Part shown: positions 33,019 through 46,700 of the stretch, in pieces
How positions within the stretch are numbered: the first letter of the stretch is position 1
Layout: every line of letters begins with the position of its first letter
Origin: Klebsormidium nitens
Lineage: Eukaryota > Streptophyta > Klebsormidiophyceae > Klebsormidiales > Klebsormidiaceae
Direction: 5' to 3'
NCBI GenBank assembly: GCA_000708835.1
Contig: DF237007.1
Coordinates: 1 to 64,000, forward strand
DNA length: 64,000 nt
Translations under genes and position numbers: made by a program
The notes under the pieces: model-generated
Database searches by the model: none
Told to the model about the DNA's origin: nothing
The model's input: the letters and a program-made list of their open reading frames with translations, nothing else

Positions 33019-36000
33019 TTATGTGATACTTTCAATGTGAGCAGCTTCTCCTGCCGGTGGGTTCGTTCTAACTTCGAACGAATTAAGTTGCCCCCACAAA
33101 TGCTTTGCAACCACACCCACCCGCGCAAAGCTCCCGCTGCTCTCGTTATCCTGCCTGCTTGAGATCGCCGGCCGCGCCTCCGCCCGATCAGCCGTTACCG
33201 CTTCCAGGCACCGTTGCCACCCCGTTGGCACCGCATCCGTCGTCCTGCCCCCCGGGTGAGCATTCACCCACGGACAAAAGTGCCGGTGCTGCCGCAGGGG
33301 GTCAAATTCAGCAGGGTGCGTCAGCCCCCCAGGAGAAGCAACCAGGGACGGCAGGCGGAGAGACGGGCCTGGGGGGGTCGGCACATGCGGCTCCACAAAA
33401 ACAGGGGGTGCAATGTCCTGGGGGGCCATCCCCCCCTCTGCGTCAGCGAGTTCCTCCTCGTCCCCTCCCCGGACTTCGGCCTCTGCGGTGCCGTTTGTAA
33501 ACGTCCTTCCACCCCCCCCGGCCGTGCGAGGCGTGTCATTATCCAGTGCAAACCCCCGGCTCTCTTTCTTGCTCCCCTCTGACCCGCTGCTCATGTTCCC
33601 CCCCACAATGAGCCCCCTCACCGGGGTGTGAATAATCGACTGCTCCAGCTGCGGCTCCTGTGGGCCCCTCCCCCGGGGCGTGTTCACACCGCTCCAGGGC
33701 CGCGCCACGCCCACCGCCGTCGCTTCCTCTGTGTCATACCCCGCCTCTCCGGCAAAGCTATGAGCAACCCCCGGACCAATCGAGCCTAGTCTTCCGTACC
33801 CGGCCCTCGTACTTCCCCCTAGACTCGGTTCCAAACTGGGCGGTGCATCCTTTCCTGTTGAACCCCCCGCACCAAGCCCCTCGCTTCCCATCGCGCCCCT
33901 TTCTTCACTTTCCCCCTCCCCCATTCCCGCACTAATCGCAACCCCCGGCCCCGTGCTCACCACCCCTTCCTCTGGCAATGCCCCGAAACCCTGGAACCCA
34001 AACCCGGGGTCAGCGTTCAGAAACCCGTTCCCAAACCCGAACCTCCCGACCTGGTCGCTCGCGCTGCGCGCCGGCTGGGGGGCCGCGATTTGCTGCATTT
34101 CCTGCCCCCCGCCAGGGGAGACGTCCAAATTCAAAATCGGGGGGGGTTGGGTTGTCGCTTCGTCGTCGTTGGGTGCGCGCTCGTCTTCCTCTCGGACCGC
34201 TTCTTGGCTGTCCGCGCGCGGCATGTTGCGGACGCTCTCGGTGCTCGTTTCCGGTTGCTCGTCGTGGTTGGTTGCGGTCGCGTTCACAGACGAGGTGCGA
34301 GGGAAGTCGCCCTCGCCGGGACTGCCCTCCGCAGCCAAGCGGCCCACCTGCAGCGGCAAAAGATTGTGTGTCCACAAACAGCAATTGCATTACGTTTGGG
34401 ATACGTTCCATGAGTCAGGAGTCTCCCCAGACTGCCTCGACGACAAAGTGGCCCTATGTATGTGATGACATGAAAGATGAGAGTTTCGCGAAGAACAAAA
34501 AGTCAAAGGAATCAGAGAACCAGACAAGCGCCAACTTTTGTCGACAGATTCCAAGCCCTCCTCACGCAGCACTTGAAACTGACAGGCAGGTCTGTGACCA
34601 GCCCCGACCCTCAGTCTATCTTTCAGCACATTATGAGTAGTCGAACCACACGGGTTTACTCTTCCGAGATCCCACCTGCCCCCCCCTCCACGGCCCGTCA
34701 GCGATGCGCCGTCTCTTGGCGGCCCGAGGCGCCCCCATGACCTCCTCGACTTCCTCGACCACCGCCGCTGACGTCCCACCTGCGCTGTCCATGACGTCAA
34801 CGGACGGCTCGCCCTCCACTTCACGACTGGCGGGGCGCCGGTACCGGGTGTCCACCGAACCTGGGCAGGACAACGTGAGAGCTGCTGAGATCGACGTTTT
34901 TGCACGGCACCGGGGCCGATCAGATCAAGCTGCTGAAAACGAACAGATGCTGCCGCACCTGAGTAAGTCGTCAGTCATGTGGCGCTTGTCGGACCAGATT
35001 GCCAGCAGTTTCGGCGATTGCTGGACCGACGAGTCAGCCGCACAGACGAAGGTCTCAGAATCCACCACGGTGATCTGAACTGACAAAGGTTGGTGGACTC
35101 GGCATACGCATTTGCAACCCGCGTTTTTATCCTCCCATCCGAGCCTTACGCGCAGCTTTCAGAGAGAAGACCTCCTGACTTGAAAAGAAAGGGAGAGCAA
35201 AATACGTGTGAGACCCCAACTCACCCGCACGGTCACCCGCCATTCCCGACACCGACGCCTCCCTTGCCGCCCGGTCGTCTGGCGCCCCCCGCGCCTCCAC
35301 TGACCCCCCAGCGTCCACATTCACACTCTCCACCCCCGCAGTCTCCTGAGGCCTCGCCTCCCGATCCGCGGGCCTCGAGAACCGGGAACTCCCCCTGACC
35401 ATCAGATGCGCGGGAATCGCCGGCCGGCCCCCCCCTTCTACCTCCATCTCATCGTCCCCCCCGTCGTTTTCCAAAACCATGCCTTCGGCGCTGTCTGCGG
35501 GTTTGCGCTTGAGCGTGCGGTTATGGGGGGTGGTCACCGTGCTGCCCCCCGCAATCTGGGGGCTGAAGTGAGACAATTTCCCGTCGTGGCTTATCCCCTG
35601 GCTGAACCCTTGCGCAGTGTTCTGCCGGCTGTCTGGAGTGATTGCCGCAGGGGGGGGCGCGGGAGCCCCCCGGGACTCGAAGCTCGCCGCCTGAACGGGG
35701 GGGTCCTTTGCCAGGCCAAAGATTGGGGCCTGGAGAATGGCCCCCGGCCCAAACACTGGAATCGCAAGCTCGCCGACAGCGGTGGGGGGAGGTCCTCCGG
35801 CGATTGTGAGGTTCAAGTCTACGATCGGGCTTCGAGGTGGTCGAGCGCTGCTCGCAACCACTGTCCGCCCGCCCCCCTGGCCGTGGTTGTCGTTTCCATC
35901 ACTTTTCGAGTCGCCCCCCATGGCGCCGTCGCTCGGAATCTGCTCAGGTTTGCTGCTTGAGTCTGGTTTAGGATTCGGCGGCGTCCGTCCAAACGGCCCG

Positions 36001-39000
36001 CTCTCCTCCGGAACTTGTTCACCGAGGGCCGCGGCGGTGGTTCCTCCCGCTATGGTGCTCCACGCCATGTCGGCAAGTGTGGGGGCGCCAAGTGGCAGCA
36101 GCCGGGTCGGCGAGAGGTCGACGATGTCAATCGGCCCCGGGGAAGGGACAGGAGCCTTGACTAGCCCAGAACGGGGCTTCTTCACATCGGTAGCCCCCTT
36201 GCCAGGAATCTCATCAGTATTAGCGCCGACCTGCTGAGCTCGCTTTGCGTCCATTCCGTCTGCTCCCTTCCTTTCCACTTTTGACGCCCCCCCGGTAGCA
36301 GGACCTTTCTCATCAACCGCGAGCTCCTTTTCTTTGCCCTTCCTGCTCTTGTTCTTTTCCCCCTTCCCTGCCCCCCCCTCTCTCTTCGGCTGCTGCCTAG
36401 CTGGCGGTAAGCCCTTGCCCTTGCGCCCACTAGGCGCCAGCATGCTACCCGCCTGCTTGCTGTCTGCCTCGTCTTGGGTGCGCTTCTCGGGGCCCCATAA
36501 ACTGCGAACGGGACGCCCAGGGTTCTCAGCTCGCGCGGGCTCGGGCCTGTCAGCCCCGTTGTGACCGGTGCTCTGAGTGGGCTGCTCCTTCTCTTCCTTC
36601 GACGGCCTGCCAGGAGGATGAAAGAAAGCGATCAGAACATGAAAGAAGTAAAGCCTTTAACATCAGGAGCAATTGCCTCGAAGTACCTGATAGTCAGACA
36701 CGTTTTAAGGCAGCAAACGCCTTCTTGAAGGAGCGTCTTTTCTTGCTTATGTGGCTTTTTTAAATGCCCACTAGTTGAAAGAAGGGCAACCGGGATCACT
36801 ATGGATGTCTCAACGTGTCGACTGCAACGCAGATGTGCCCGCAAGCTTTCACCTGCCACTCCACAAGACCCAACTTAACTCAAAACTACCTACCTGTGTG
36901 CTGTGCTCCGAGTCGGCTGCTCCTCTATCTGCAGCGCCAGCCCCTCCTCGTCTATTTCGGCGACCGCCGGGCCCGGGCTGAAGACGGGGCCCGTTTGAGG
37001 CCTCTCTACTGACGAGAAGCTCCACAGCCCGACGCTCGCTCCACAGAGACCGCAGTCTAGGACGACTGAAGTGAGCGACGGCGTTTGGCTTTGGGGGGTT
37101 GCGGGGAGCAGCCCGAGGGGAGGCGTTGTGGGGTGCGAGAAGGGGGGAAGGATGCTGGCGGGAAGTAGACGGGGCTCCCAGCCACAAATGGCAATCAGGC
37201 GTAGGGACTGCAGAGAGAAAGACGAAGGCAAATCAGCATGCACGGAAAAGGGTGGATGATAGGAGATCCTACAGGAGGCGAGAAGTGGATGTCCTACAGG
37301 CACAGTTGTGACGAAGAGCAGAAACGAATTGCTTTCAGAGAATGTAAAGAACCGTTAGAAGGGTCCCCTCAACAAGGAACGAAAAGCAGCATTCAACATT
37401 GAAGCAAGCTTCCCGCACCTCATTCAGAGTCACATGCTACACGGATTGCACGAAGTCCAAGTCGGGTTCCTGGTCAAAGTGCACCAACCCGGATCATTTC
37501 AGGGACAGGTGGCGGCGCCAGGTGGCCAAACTTGGCGGAAACAGGTAGCATGTTCAATCAGAGCGGATACTTAAACAGAAAGATAACGACTCCCCACCTC
37601 GAGATATTGGCTCTGCAAAGCGCTACCCGCCCCCGGACCTGGGCTCGTCTCAAGGTCTTTCAGTGGGGAAGAGGGCCCTTGCTCCAGCAACTTCGTGACC
37701 TGTGGACCTCGAGATGCCCGCTGCAAACAAAGCACCGAAACAGTGCTCAGGCGCTGCAATATCGTATTATCACCAAAGATGTGCCGTTCTCCCTGTTGGT
37801 TGTTCAGAACGTCCAGAATCAGCGAGCATTTTAGATTATACCTCAATATTCTTGGCAACCTTGCCCAACAGACTGAAACTTTCAAGGCAGCAAACGATAG
37901 GTAGTCCATCTCGAAGGTCAAGCGTGAATCACTTACTTGTGCAAATTAAGTGGTCATAAAGGATAGCCTTGACAAAGAAGAGCAATCCAGGTCCTCCGCC
38001 AGATAAAGCATTACCTGGTTGGAGCGAAGCCTCGATCAGCCGACCTGCGGCACTTTTAGTTTGCCCTCATTCTCAATCTCTGATCTGGGGTTCTTCAAAG
38101 GAGTGTGGTCAGGAGCGGGGATTTGCTTACCATTGTCTCAAGCGCTTCTTTGGCCACAACAGGCAGCCCTGGGAGCTCCATCAACCTCTCGCACCGCTCG
38201 CTGAAGGCAGCCTGGAGGGTGGAACTAGTTGTGGGCGGAAACTGCACGAGCGCCTCAGGGCACGTATTGCCCTGCCATGCGCACAGCTCCCGGTGCGCGG
38301 CCTCTAGCTTCTTGGCAAAGTCTTCTGCGGCCTTGTTTGCTGAGTAGTGCCAGAGAGGAAAGCGTCAGACTGCTGTAGATGGCAAGGATTATGGCAGGCT
38401 GAATTCTGGGTTGTAATCGATTGAGTGACCGCAGAACTGCCTGCAGAAAATGATTCTGAGGGGATGGTTCTAGCAGAGAAAGCAATCAGTGCGAGATTGT
38501 CCAAATAGCAGGCCTTTGCGGAGCCTGAATTCGTAGTTGCTTTACAACGTCACTGAGAGCTCGAGTATATGGTTGCTAACGACAAACGGTTCCTCGTACT
38601 GCAGCAGTGAGCCAATCAGATAAGAATCATCTTTAGGGAGGCATGTAATCAGCAGTACTTCCTTGTCAAGTACAACCAAACAAAAAAACAAATGGAGCAC
38701 TCGTTCGGAACCCACCTTGCTGGCGAGACCAGGTCGGAGGGACTACAAAACTCAGCTGTGCTCCGCAACCCTCGCATGCAAGGAGGTCGCTCTCGATGTT
38801 GACCCATCCCCTCCGAGCACAGGCCACAGGGCCGGCAGCCTGCATGAAGTTAGCAGATCGGGATTGAGGAGGGCCCGGAAACAATGAAACATACGTCGCC
38901 CAGCTTTATCACAGCTGTGAGTGCAACAAGAGCAGGTGCATCCAGGGAACACCGATACAGCTTGTCCAGAAGGGTTTGTGCGGTTGGCGTAATCACTGGC

Positions 39001-40122
39001 AGGCAAACATTCCAACAACCTGCACATTACGGCGATGCCAACCCACACCTTGAAGCACAAAACGTTCATGATTGGGGTTGTGTTTCTGCTGCCTGGTCAG
39101 GGTGTGCTCGTTGACCTACCGGAGGTTTCCCAAACCACGTACTAGACTTGAAAGTTGCAAGGCGGCGCAGCAAGTCCGCCCTTTCCCAGGGCCGACAGAC
39201 AGGGACAAAGGAAGTTGGGGTTCCTGCTGACAGGCTTTGTTCCGAGTGGAAGTCCCGGCCGGCGCCCGGTTTTGCAGGGGTTCGACGAGGGGCGATTGCC
39301 GAACTGTCAAGAAACATAGCTTGTCTTGATAACGGATGGAAGACTATTCGCTTCTCAAGCTACAAAACGGTTAATAAACCCTTCACCAGACAAATCAATA
39401 CTCGTCTCGGTGCTGCTGGGATACTTCCTAGAGGAAACGGGTGGACTGTACTTTGCCAGATAAGTTGCACGAAATGGTGGACCAAAGATGGATGCAGTTC
39501 ATTGGAACATCTTGAGAGCAATGTTCTTCATTCCCAGTGCTGGAGTTTGCGTAGAAGTTTGTTGATGAGAAAACAACGACAAAGCTTGCAAAGAAAGTAA
39601 ACCAACTGGCAGCCATCAAGAGTGCCGTGCATGATGCATCATAGATAAATATTGATTGTAACAATTGAAATAAACCGAGTCAATAAAATGCAAACAGCGT
39701 CACGATGGTGTAAGTCCTTCAAAATTGGCATTGAAGGTCTAACAACAGATGATAAAATCGAAATTGGGCAGGTTGCTTGTTGAGAAACGGAATGCATACT
39801 TTTCCAGAGTTGAGATGGAGCGCCATAATTGTGATCATTGCAGTCTAAGCGAACACTCAATCCATCAAAAAAATCACCAAATGCTAAACACATTCCCTCA
39901 ATACAGCTCTGCAAACCCCACACTAACCATACAAAACCTCTGACAATGCAGGGTACTCCTGGTGCGCAACAACAAGTTGCTTCCACATTTGTAAATGAAG
40001 GTGCAAAGGACCACCATATGGATAAAAGCAACATACCTGGCGGCGCGTGACGTCAGCGCCTCGAGCTGCAAAAGCTTGTCCATTGCGCTCTTGAAGCGGC
40101 CATCGGAGCCGTTCCCTCCCAT
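33019..40122 (-). CDS. ZC3HC1: C3HC zinc-finger nuclear basket protein (ZC3HC1/NIPA-like)
   Basis: Nine exons, complement of 33019..34347, 34676..34860, 35225..36606, 36894..37207, 37598..37720, 38131..38339, 38716..38839, 39120..39303 and 40037..40122, give 1311 residues. ZC3HC1/NIPA proteins sit at the nuclear basket of the pore; plant relatives include the C3HC-finger ILP1-type proteins. Seen: CRPWERADLLRRLATFKSS and WFGKPP (65-90), CARRGWVNIES (97-107) and CEGCGAQLSF (112-121), the HRELCAWQGNTCPEALVQFP part of the C3HC finger, then the second BIR-like module with AICGWEPRLLP (~248-258) and LDCGLCGASVGLW. The C-terminus has FDPLRQHRHFCPW (H1223 onward) and TGWQRCLEAV, typical of the family. 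Between them lie ~800 low-complexity residues rich in Gly, Pro, Ala and Ser, with a basic KRRR patch in exon 34676..34860, probably disordered. The protein is longer than plant relatives I know. The last exon may end in one more intron near GCGCGGTGGGT, so the C-terminal ~30 residues are uncertain. Confidence 0.85.
36553..36596 (-). repeat. In-exon echo of the preceding exon's 3' end (ZC3HC1-like)
   Basis: Near the start of the long 35225..36606 exon the protein reads KEQPTQSTGHNG, and the preceding exon ends with EEQPTRSTAH just before its donor (36893-36932). The DNA is similar too (shared GGCTGCTCC; GTGCTC against GTGCTCT). Unlike most other echoes here, this one is retained as coding sequence. 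Confidence 0.6.
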
Positions 40123-40759
40123 GACTCCCGTTAAATCAGCTCTCAACCCCGTCAGCAGTCTCCAGAAAATTCTTTTTGCCACTATTTCTGCAGCAGCACC
40201 CTTGACTGCCCCATCAACGATGGGACTGCTTACGAGTTGTGCACCTTTGAAACCACCACAGGACCACCACTGCCTCGGCCTGTAACACCGCCTGGTTTCT
40301 ACACAAATTTGAGATTTTGCAAGTGCTGCCCTAAGGCTAGGGAAGAGTCTTCCTCATCAAGGTCCACCTGGATCGAAGAGAACTTCAATGGAGCGTTGCG
40401 CTCTGGACAATGAAAGTTGACACAGCTTCCCACCTCATGGGATGCATAAGACCTATGGAAGTAGGGGAGTTTCGAACAGTGTCAATCTCGTCAAACATGG
40501 GCTGCACTCAGGAAGTCACACATGCAGGCCTGACTTTGCACTGCACAGCTGCGTACAGCTCACGTCTTGACAATCGGTCTCCTTCGCATATTTCCGATTT
40601 CGTGATATCAACAGGGCGGTGGAAGGCAGCTGCTAGTGCTAGCTGAAGAGCGCCTACCCCAGAACTCAGGAGATTCATTCTTTCCTATTCCTATTTGGAA
40701 GTGAGTGCTCTTCAGAATTGTCGTAATCATCCCGCCCCTACCAGCGTCCTCAGCATTGC
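40123..40759. promoter_or_regulatory. Short divergent promoter region, ZC3HC1-like / mTERF
   Basis: Only about 640 bases separate the two divergent start codons, fewer than at the other divergent pairs here. It must carry both 5' UTRs and both promoters, so shared control is plausible. I cannot assign a TATA box or a start site with confidence. Confidence 0.5.
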
Positions 40760-43700
40760 ATGCGCGTCTCGCGCCCTTTTACAATTCTCACAAAGTTCCT
40801 GCAAATCCTGCACTTTGTGACCATCTCTCTGGGCTCTTTTATGGCCTCTTCCGCTGCCTTTTGGACCACGTTCCTAGACTTTCTAATCTGTCCCGGCTGC
40901 GGACAGCCTCCGAGACGAGGTTTGAGGAGGCGCACCGCGGCACTGGCGTCTGCTGATGTTATCCCTTACTACGGTGCCTCTTTCGAGAAGGCGGGGGGGC
41001 CGGCAAAGCAATCACAGAGCAGCAGGAAACATGAAGTGGTAAATGGGGTAGCCAGTGAACAACTAGAGGGGAAAGAAAGTGGGCAGCGCCGCCAGGCCAT
41101 GTATCTAGGGGAGGGGAGAAAGTGGCCCGCCGTAGATGAGAACGTCCGCTGGTCAGACACAGCTTCACAATCTGCGTCGGGTTCATCTGGTCGCAATACA
41201 GATGGGGCGCTTTTCTCCCAGGGGGGCGCTTCTTTGTGGCACTCTGAGGGGGACATGTCTGGGGCTCAACAGAGCCCCTCGCTCAGTTCCCGCTACCTCA
41301 GAGTGGCAATGTATTTGCGCGAGCAGGGCCTTGTGTTGAACCGGGCGATCCACCGGTTTGTTGGGGAGCAGTCGCTGCCCGAGGTTCAGGCACTGATGGC
41401 CGCTCTGCGGGGGGTGGGGTGCGAACAGGCGCAGGCGGTCAGTATGATTCAAAGGTGGGGCTGGTGTTTACTGTCACTGAATTGTTTAAAGCTTTGAAAT
41501 TCTTAGGAATTAGCGGATGCTGTCAGTATGGTGGAAAAGTGGGGGAAGTGTTCAATACAGTGAATTGTTCAATGATTTGGGAATTGTTGACTGCTGTCAG
41601 GATGGAGCTAAGGTGGGGGTGGTGCTCCAATTGAGGTTCTGGGTTTTCTTGAATTGCTTGATTAGTGGCGAATCTGGTCACCACCATAGAAAGGAGTCCG
41701 GAGTCACAATATTGATGCACTGCGGAAGGGTGCTGTGGAAAACTTATTGTGCTTGCTCACCCCCTAATTTCTGCCCTCCTAGTTGGTCCTTCAAGTTTCC
41801 AATCTGTTTCTTAATCAGAAGTGGAGTTGAAATTGAAGAGCAGATTGCCCTCAAGTCTCCCTTTCAGCAGGGTGTGTTTTCCTGCTTCTTCAGGATCTTG
41901 GCCGATTCAGGGGTATCTGCTTTGAACACTGGACGTTGAAGTCGATGTCTTTGTTTCATCCATATCTCGACACTCATCTCTAAAGTTGAATCCACCCAGC
42001 ATTTGAAAAACCTGTCTGTGCGCTGGCGGGTCTGCTTGTAATTTCAAGTACCCTACAGTTCCGGTGATTGGAGCACTGCTTTTTCCTGAATCCCCCTTCT
42101 CTTCTTCACAACTCAAACAAGCTCTGAGATGTGCAGACTTTTTGTTATACCGTCATATTGAATTTCAAATTTTCCCTTCTTCAGGTGTCCCCGCCTTCTC
42201 TCCCAGAGCCCCTCTGATATCCTCGCTGCCGCCAAGTACCTGGAAAGCATCGGGGTGGATAACGTAGGCAACGTTGCGGCGGCGTTCCCGGAGGTTTTGG
42301 GACCGAAGGCGCTCGGCTACCCGGCCGCGGTTGAGTGCCTCAGGGGCTGGAGCTTCTCTACGGCAGACATTATCTCCATTGTCAAGAGTGAGGGGGAGCT
42401 TGCAAAGAATCGGTTTTGGGTCAGTTTGCCTGGGTTTTGTCCTATTCTGAATATGATCGGACTCTGTATCTGCTTTACGTGAAGTTTGGGAGAGCGGCAA
42501 GTTCCAGGCTCTGGGACTGCTGATACTGTCTGGATTGCCAAAAAGCAGGAACACAAGGAAATTGCATTCTCGATTGCTTGCCATAATCAGCCATCAAATA
42601 TTCAGCATCTTGTCTCTCTGAAGGTTTGAGCTTCCAAGAACCTATTGCACTCATTCTTGAACCATCACATTGATGGGTGCTGTGAACGTTTATTTTCCGC
42701 AGAGGCCTTCTCAAACTGTGAGTATGAAGGGCGTAATCGCCCTCTCACTGCAACACTTGCGACAGTGGACTTCATTTCAGACGGAATTTCATGGATATGG
42801 CTTCTTCAGAATAGAGGTCAAAGGACTTGATTGAATCGATTCTCTCATCCGAGACCCTTATTATCCGTTCCGATGCTTTCCATGTCTCTTTTTTATCTCC
42901 TGTTGATTTGTTTCGTAGTCTTGAATCTGGTGTGAGTGTAGAAAAAGGTCTGCGCTGAAACGTAGAATGTGAGGAAGCGGAGCTTATGCACGCCACAAAT
43001 GGATCAAGTGCAACGTGCAACCTAGCAAGAAGGAAACATATTTCGTTCCTTCCTCTACGGCTGAATAAATATAACTTTTCTTCAGGCCCAAACAATGTCG
43101 AAAGAGGTATGTCAATCACAACGGAGTCCTCCATTGTCCCTTCATTGTTCAAGCCGCCATAATTCGCGGGCTTCCGAGCCCCAAACTATCAAGTTCGTTC
43201 TCAAAACTCAGGGTCCAATTTTTTCTTTGTCCTTTTCAGGCGACGCACGCGTTTTGTCCATGCCCGTTCCCGCCCTTCTCGACCGCCTCCTCTTTCTAGT
43301 TGGTCAAGTGGGCCTCGACGAGAGCGCTGTTGCGCGCACCGTGACGGCTTTCCCGGGCATCTTGTGCTACAGCGTCGACAAGCATCTGCAGGTGAGGGGG
43401 GGTTTTGAAGGCTCGAGACTTCACCCCCCCTTTTGACCAGTGACGACGATGATGTTGGGCTTGTGTCGCTTGATAGAAAGTGAAACGGGCACGCGGTTGA
43501 AAGAGATAAGTGGCCCGCTTCGAGTGGCGCGCACTTCCATCGTGCAGTTAAGTTGCGCTCACGAGGAGACCCTTTCCAGTTTCCTGCTTGGAATGCACTC
43601 GGTGCCACGAATGGTAAGAGGAGAACGAAAGATCGTTGAAACAGATGAAAGCATTGTTGCCCCGACATTCTGTACGTTTCCGACTGTCTCTGCTCCACAG

Positions 43701-46700
43701 TACGTCTCTTTTCGAAACTTCTGGCCCATATGACGCTCCGTCTTAACCTTCTGAGGCTCTCAAAACCGTAAGAAACCCTTCATGGGCACATGATCACGCT
43801 TCCTTCCTGCTGCAGCCTCGCTTGGAGTTGCTTCAGGAGCTGGGGTTCAGCACGCCCCAGATCGCAGGGCTCATCCGGCAGTACCCGCGCCTCTTCAGCT
43901 TCAGCCTGCACAACAAGGTGGCCCCGACCCTCCAGGTGAGAGGAGCGGAGTACTCAAAACTTTCCCGATATGCTTGTGATGACGTCCTCACCGCCTAAAA
44001 CGTTTTGTGATAGAATTGTTGAGCGCTGCAAAGGAGTTGGGTGAGCGGAGACCCGAAGAAGACGTTTTACGAGGAAAAAGGTGTTGGGATTGGAATGAGG
44101 AGTGTTTGGATGTGTCAACGCATCGGTCTGCAACGAGAAGTCTTGCGAGTATGCAACGCAATTCTCGTGAGCAGGTTATGAAAAGAGTGAACTGAGAAGA
44201 GAGGAGGCCAGAGATTCCGAGGGTCTTGACGGGTTACGAGAACGGGAATTTCTGCGGAGGGGGGCCCTTAGGAATTTTAGATAAGACCCACTTATAAAGT
44301 TCGTGGAGCGTAAAATGCAGTACAGTCCCGTTCGATGCTGGCACCTCAGGGTTTGGGGTGGGATCGAACTCAGAAACCATGAAGCGAAGATCCTGCCGCC
44401 TGCTTAGACGAAACCGTGAACCGTTGAATTCTGCGACTTTGTGTGCCTCTGCGCCCTCAAAAGGGTCGCGATCGGGGTCAAGGCGAATATCAAACCCCAG
44501 AGGCCAGTAAGTCCTTTGTACTTTCTGTTGGATCAAACCTCGGAACTCTGAAGCGCAAAATACCCTGCGGTTTCTGCTGGAGCTGGGCCCTTAGACGTTT
44601 GAGGACAAAGGACACTTTTTTTCAATTGCAACATGCGGACTTCCTGTGCAGTTTCTGCTGGAGCTGGGCCTGACGGACGCGGAGGTGGTGGACTTAGTCG
44701 TGCGCAAGCCGGTGCTCTTCGACTGGCGCACCAGCATCGACGCCTCGCTGCGGCCAGCGGCAGAGTTCCTCGAGGTAAACAGCCGCTCAGATCTCGACCA
44801 ATTTTTGACAATTCTATCCTGACTCCTCCGTTTCATGGGATGCTTTTCAAACGGCGAAGCTGCAGCGTCTGCAAAGTGTCGGGTTGGTTTCATTGATGCA
44901 ACCTGCCGTTCGGACCTCAGAGTGTGAGGACTTAGTCTGTACCTCGGTTGGACCTTGAATGGACCTGGCGACCGGAGGGTTAGGGTTAGAGTCCGACTTC
45001 CGCACTCGTTTTCGCGCTGGCTTTCTTCCCCGATGCCGACCTTTGCTTTACAGAGCTCGATCAATCCGGGACCATTGAATGTCAACCGCGATCCTAGTCA
45101 AATGCAAAGATAACATCAAATCTTTCGTGCCAGATTAGGGAGCCTCTCACAGTTCGCCCTATAGGCATCGCCGTTGTACTCACTTTCTGCTTTCTCCAAT
45201 TCGTTTCTTGGCAAAAAGTCCTTCCCGCTCCGCCTCGCACTCTTTGGACTCAGGCTTTATCACCCCTCATTGCCAGGAAGTCGTCGGCAGTCCTCGTGCG
45301 ATGCGCAAAGTCGTCCTCCGGGAGCCACGTGTCCTCCTCGCGCCCGCCGCCGAGCAGCGCGCGATGTGCGACAGGTGGCGCGAGCTGGGCTTCTCCGAGA
45401 AGGAGCTCCGGAAGGCGGTCATGCGCCATCCCGCCGTTCTAGTTCGCGGGAGCGCGTGGAACGCGGAAGCGAAGATCGAGTACTTTCGGGACCTGGGGAT
45501 GACGTCACACGACATCGCGAACGTGCTGGCGGAGAACCCGGGGCTGTCGCTGGGGGCGATGGAGGAAAAGGTGGGGCGGTGTCAAGAGTTCTGAGACTTT
45601 TATTCCTAATCTCCATGGAGAGGTCACGTGGTGGGGTTTGGGAGCGCTGTGAAGCGCCACGAGATACGAGTTGCTTCCGAGACCATAAGAACAGGTTTGC
45701 CCTGAAAAGATTCTGGTAGTTGTCCACATTATTAGGCGTTTTTTGGGGAGTTCTGGATGCAAACCGACCGATTGCGGCAATCCCCCTTCATAGGCGTAAA
45801 CTCCCGCTGAGCTACGACGGGTCCAAGAAAGAAACATTATCTGTTTGCTTGCGTTTTTCCGCCTTTTCCGATCATGCGAGTCAACAAGTCCAGCTTTTGA
45901 AAGGATTTGCCTTCGCTCAGACTGACGCTGCCCACTTTTGCGAAGAAAGATCAATGATTGCTTCATCTCGGGCTGCAGGGTGTTCGTAAGGTTGCACTTT
46001 CGCCTACCTCAGATCGAGGCCGTGTCCAGCTGCTTTCTCGCCTGGATACAATCTTACCCATCTCCTCGAGCACGGTCGCTCCTGCCTCATTCTGCAGGTT
46101 GGCTTGTTCCACGTGTGAGCACAATCGGAGCCGAGTACACACGCTGCGACGTGACCCGTCGGTTAAGTTCTACACGAGTTAACCGCGCACTGACTGCTCT
46201 TTCCATTTGGAACGCAGGTCGGGTTGTTGCTTGAGTTTGGCCTCACCGAAACGCAAGTCGTGACCATCCTCGCACGGTTTCCCGCCACTTTCCAGACCAG
46301 CTGCGACAGTCTGGACGCCAAACTCCGCTTCCTAACACAGGAGATGCGCCGCAGTCTCGACGAGCTCGTCAGCTATCCGGCGTTCATCAGCCTCAGCCTG
46401 AATAAGAGGGTAAGCCTCATAACGAACGCCTTAAAATCTGCCGGTCGCTTTAGTGAATCCTGCTGATGGGAAACGAGTTTCTAGCAGCGTCAGCCTGAGG
46501 CAGAGGATGAGGTGTGACGAAGAAGTCTCTTTTTCTATACGCGCACTCGTTTAGATAAAGCTCCTCAGAAGTTCGGTGAAGGCGCCTTCTCGCTCTGAAC
46601 GTCAACCTGTCGAATGAAGGAGTAGGAAGATAGCGAAAAGGCAGGAAACAAAACCCCCCAGGCACACACGCAGACAGCTTCTCTTTCTCAGCTAGACCGC

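Noticed and set aside
33110-33160. Extra intron at the end of the ZC3HC1-like gene (donor near GCGCGGTGGGT)
   Set aside because: The frame stays open to a stop at 33019 and no following exon could be recognised, so the simpler ending was kept.
33660-34640. Long open frames on the plus strand (170-220 codons) with Pro/Arg-rich products
   Set aside because: They are antisense to the GC-rich ZC3HC1-like exons, whose frame is linked by splicing to conserved domains; composition explains the open frames.
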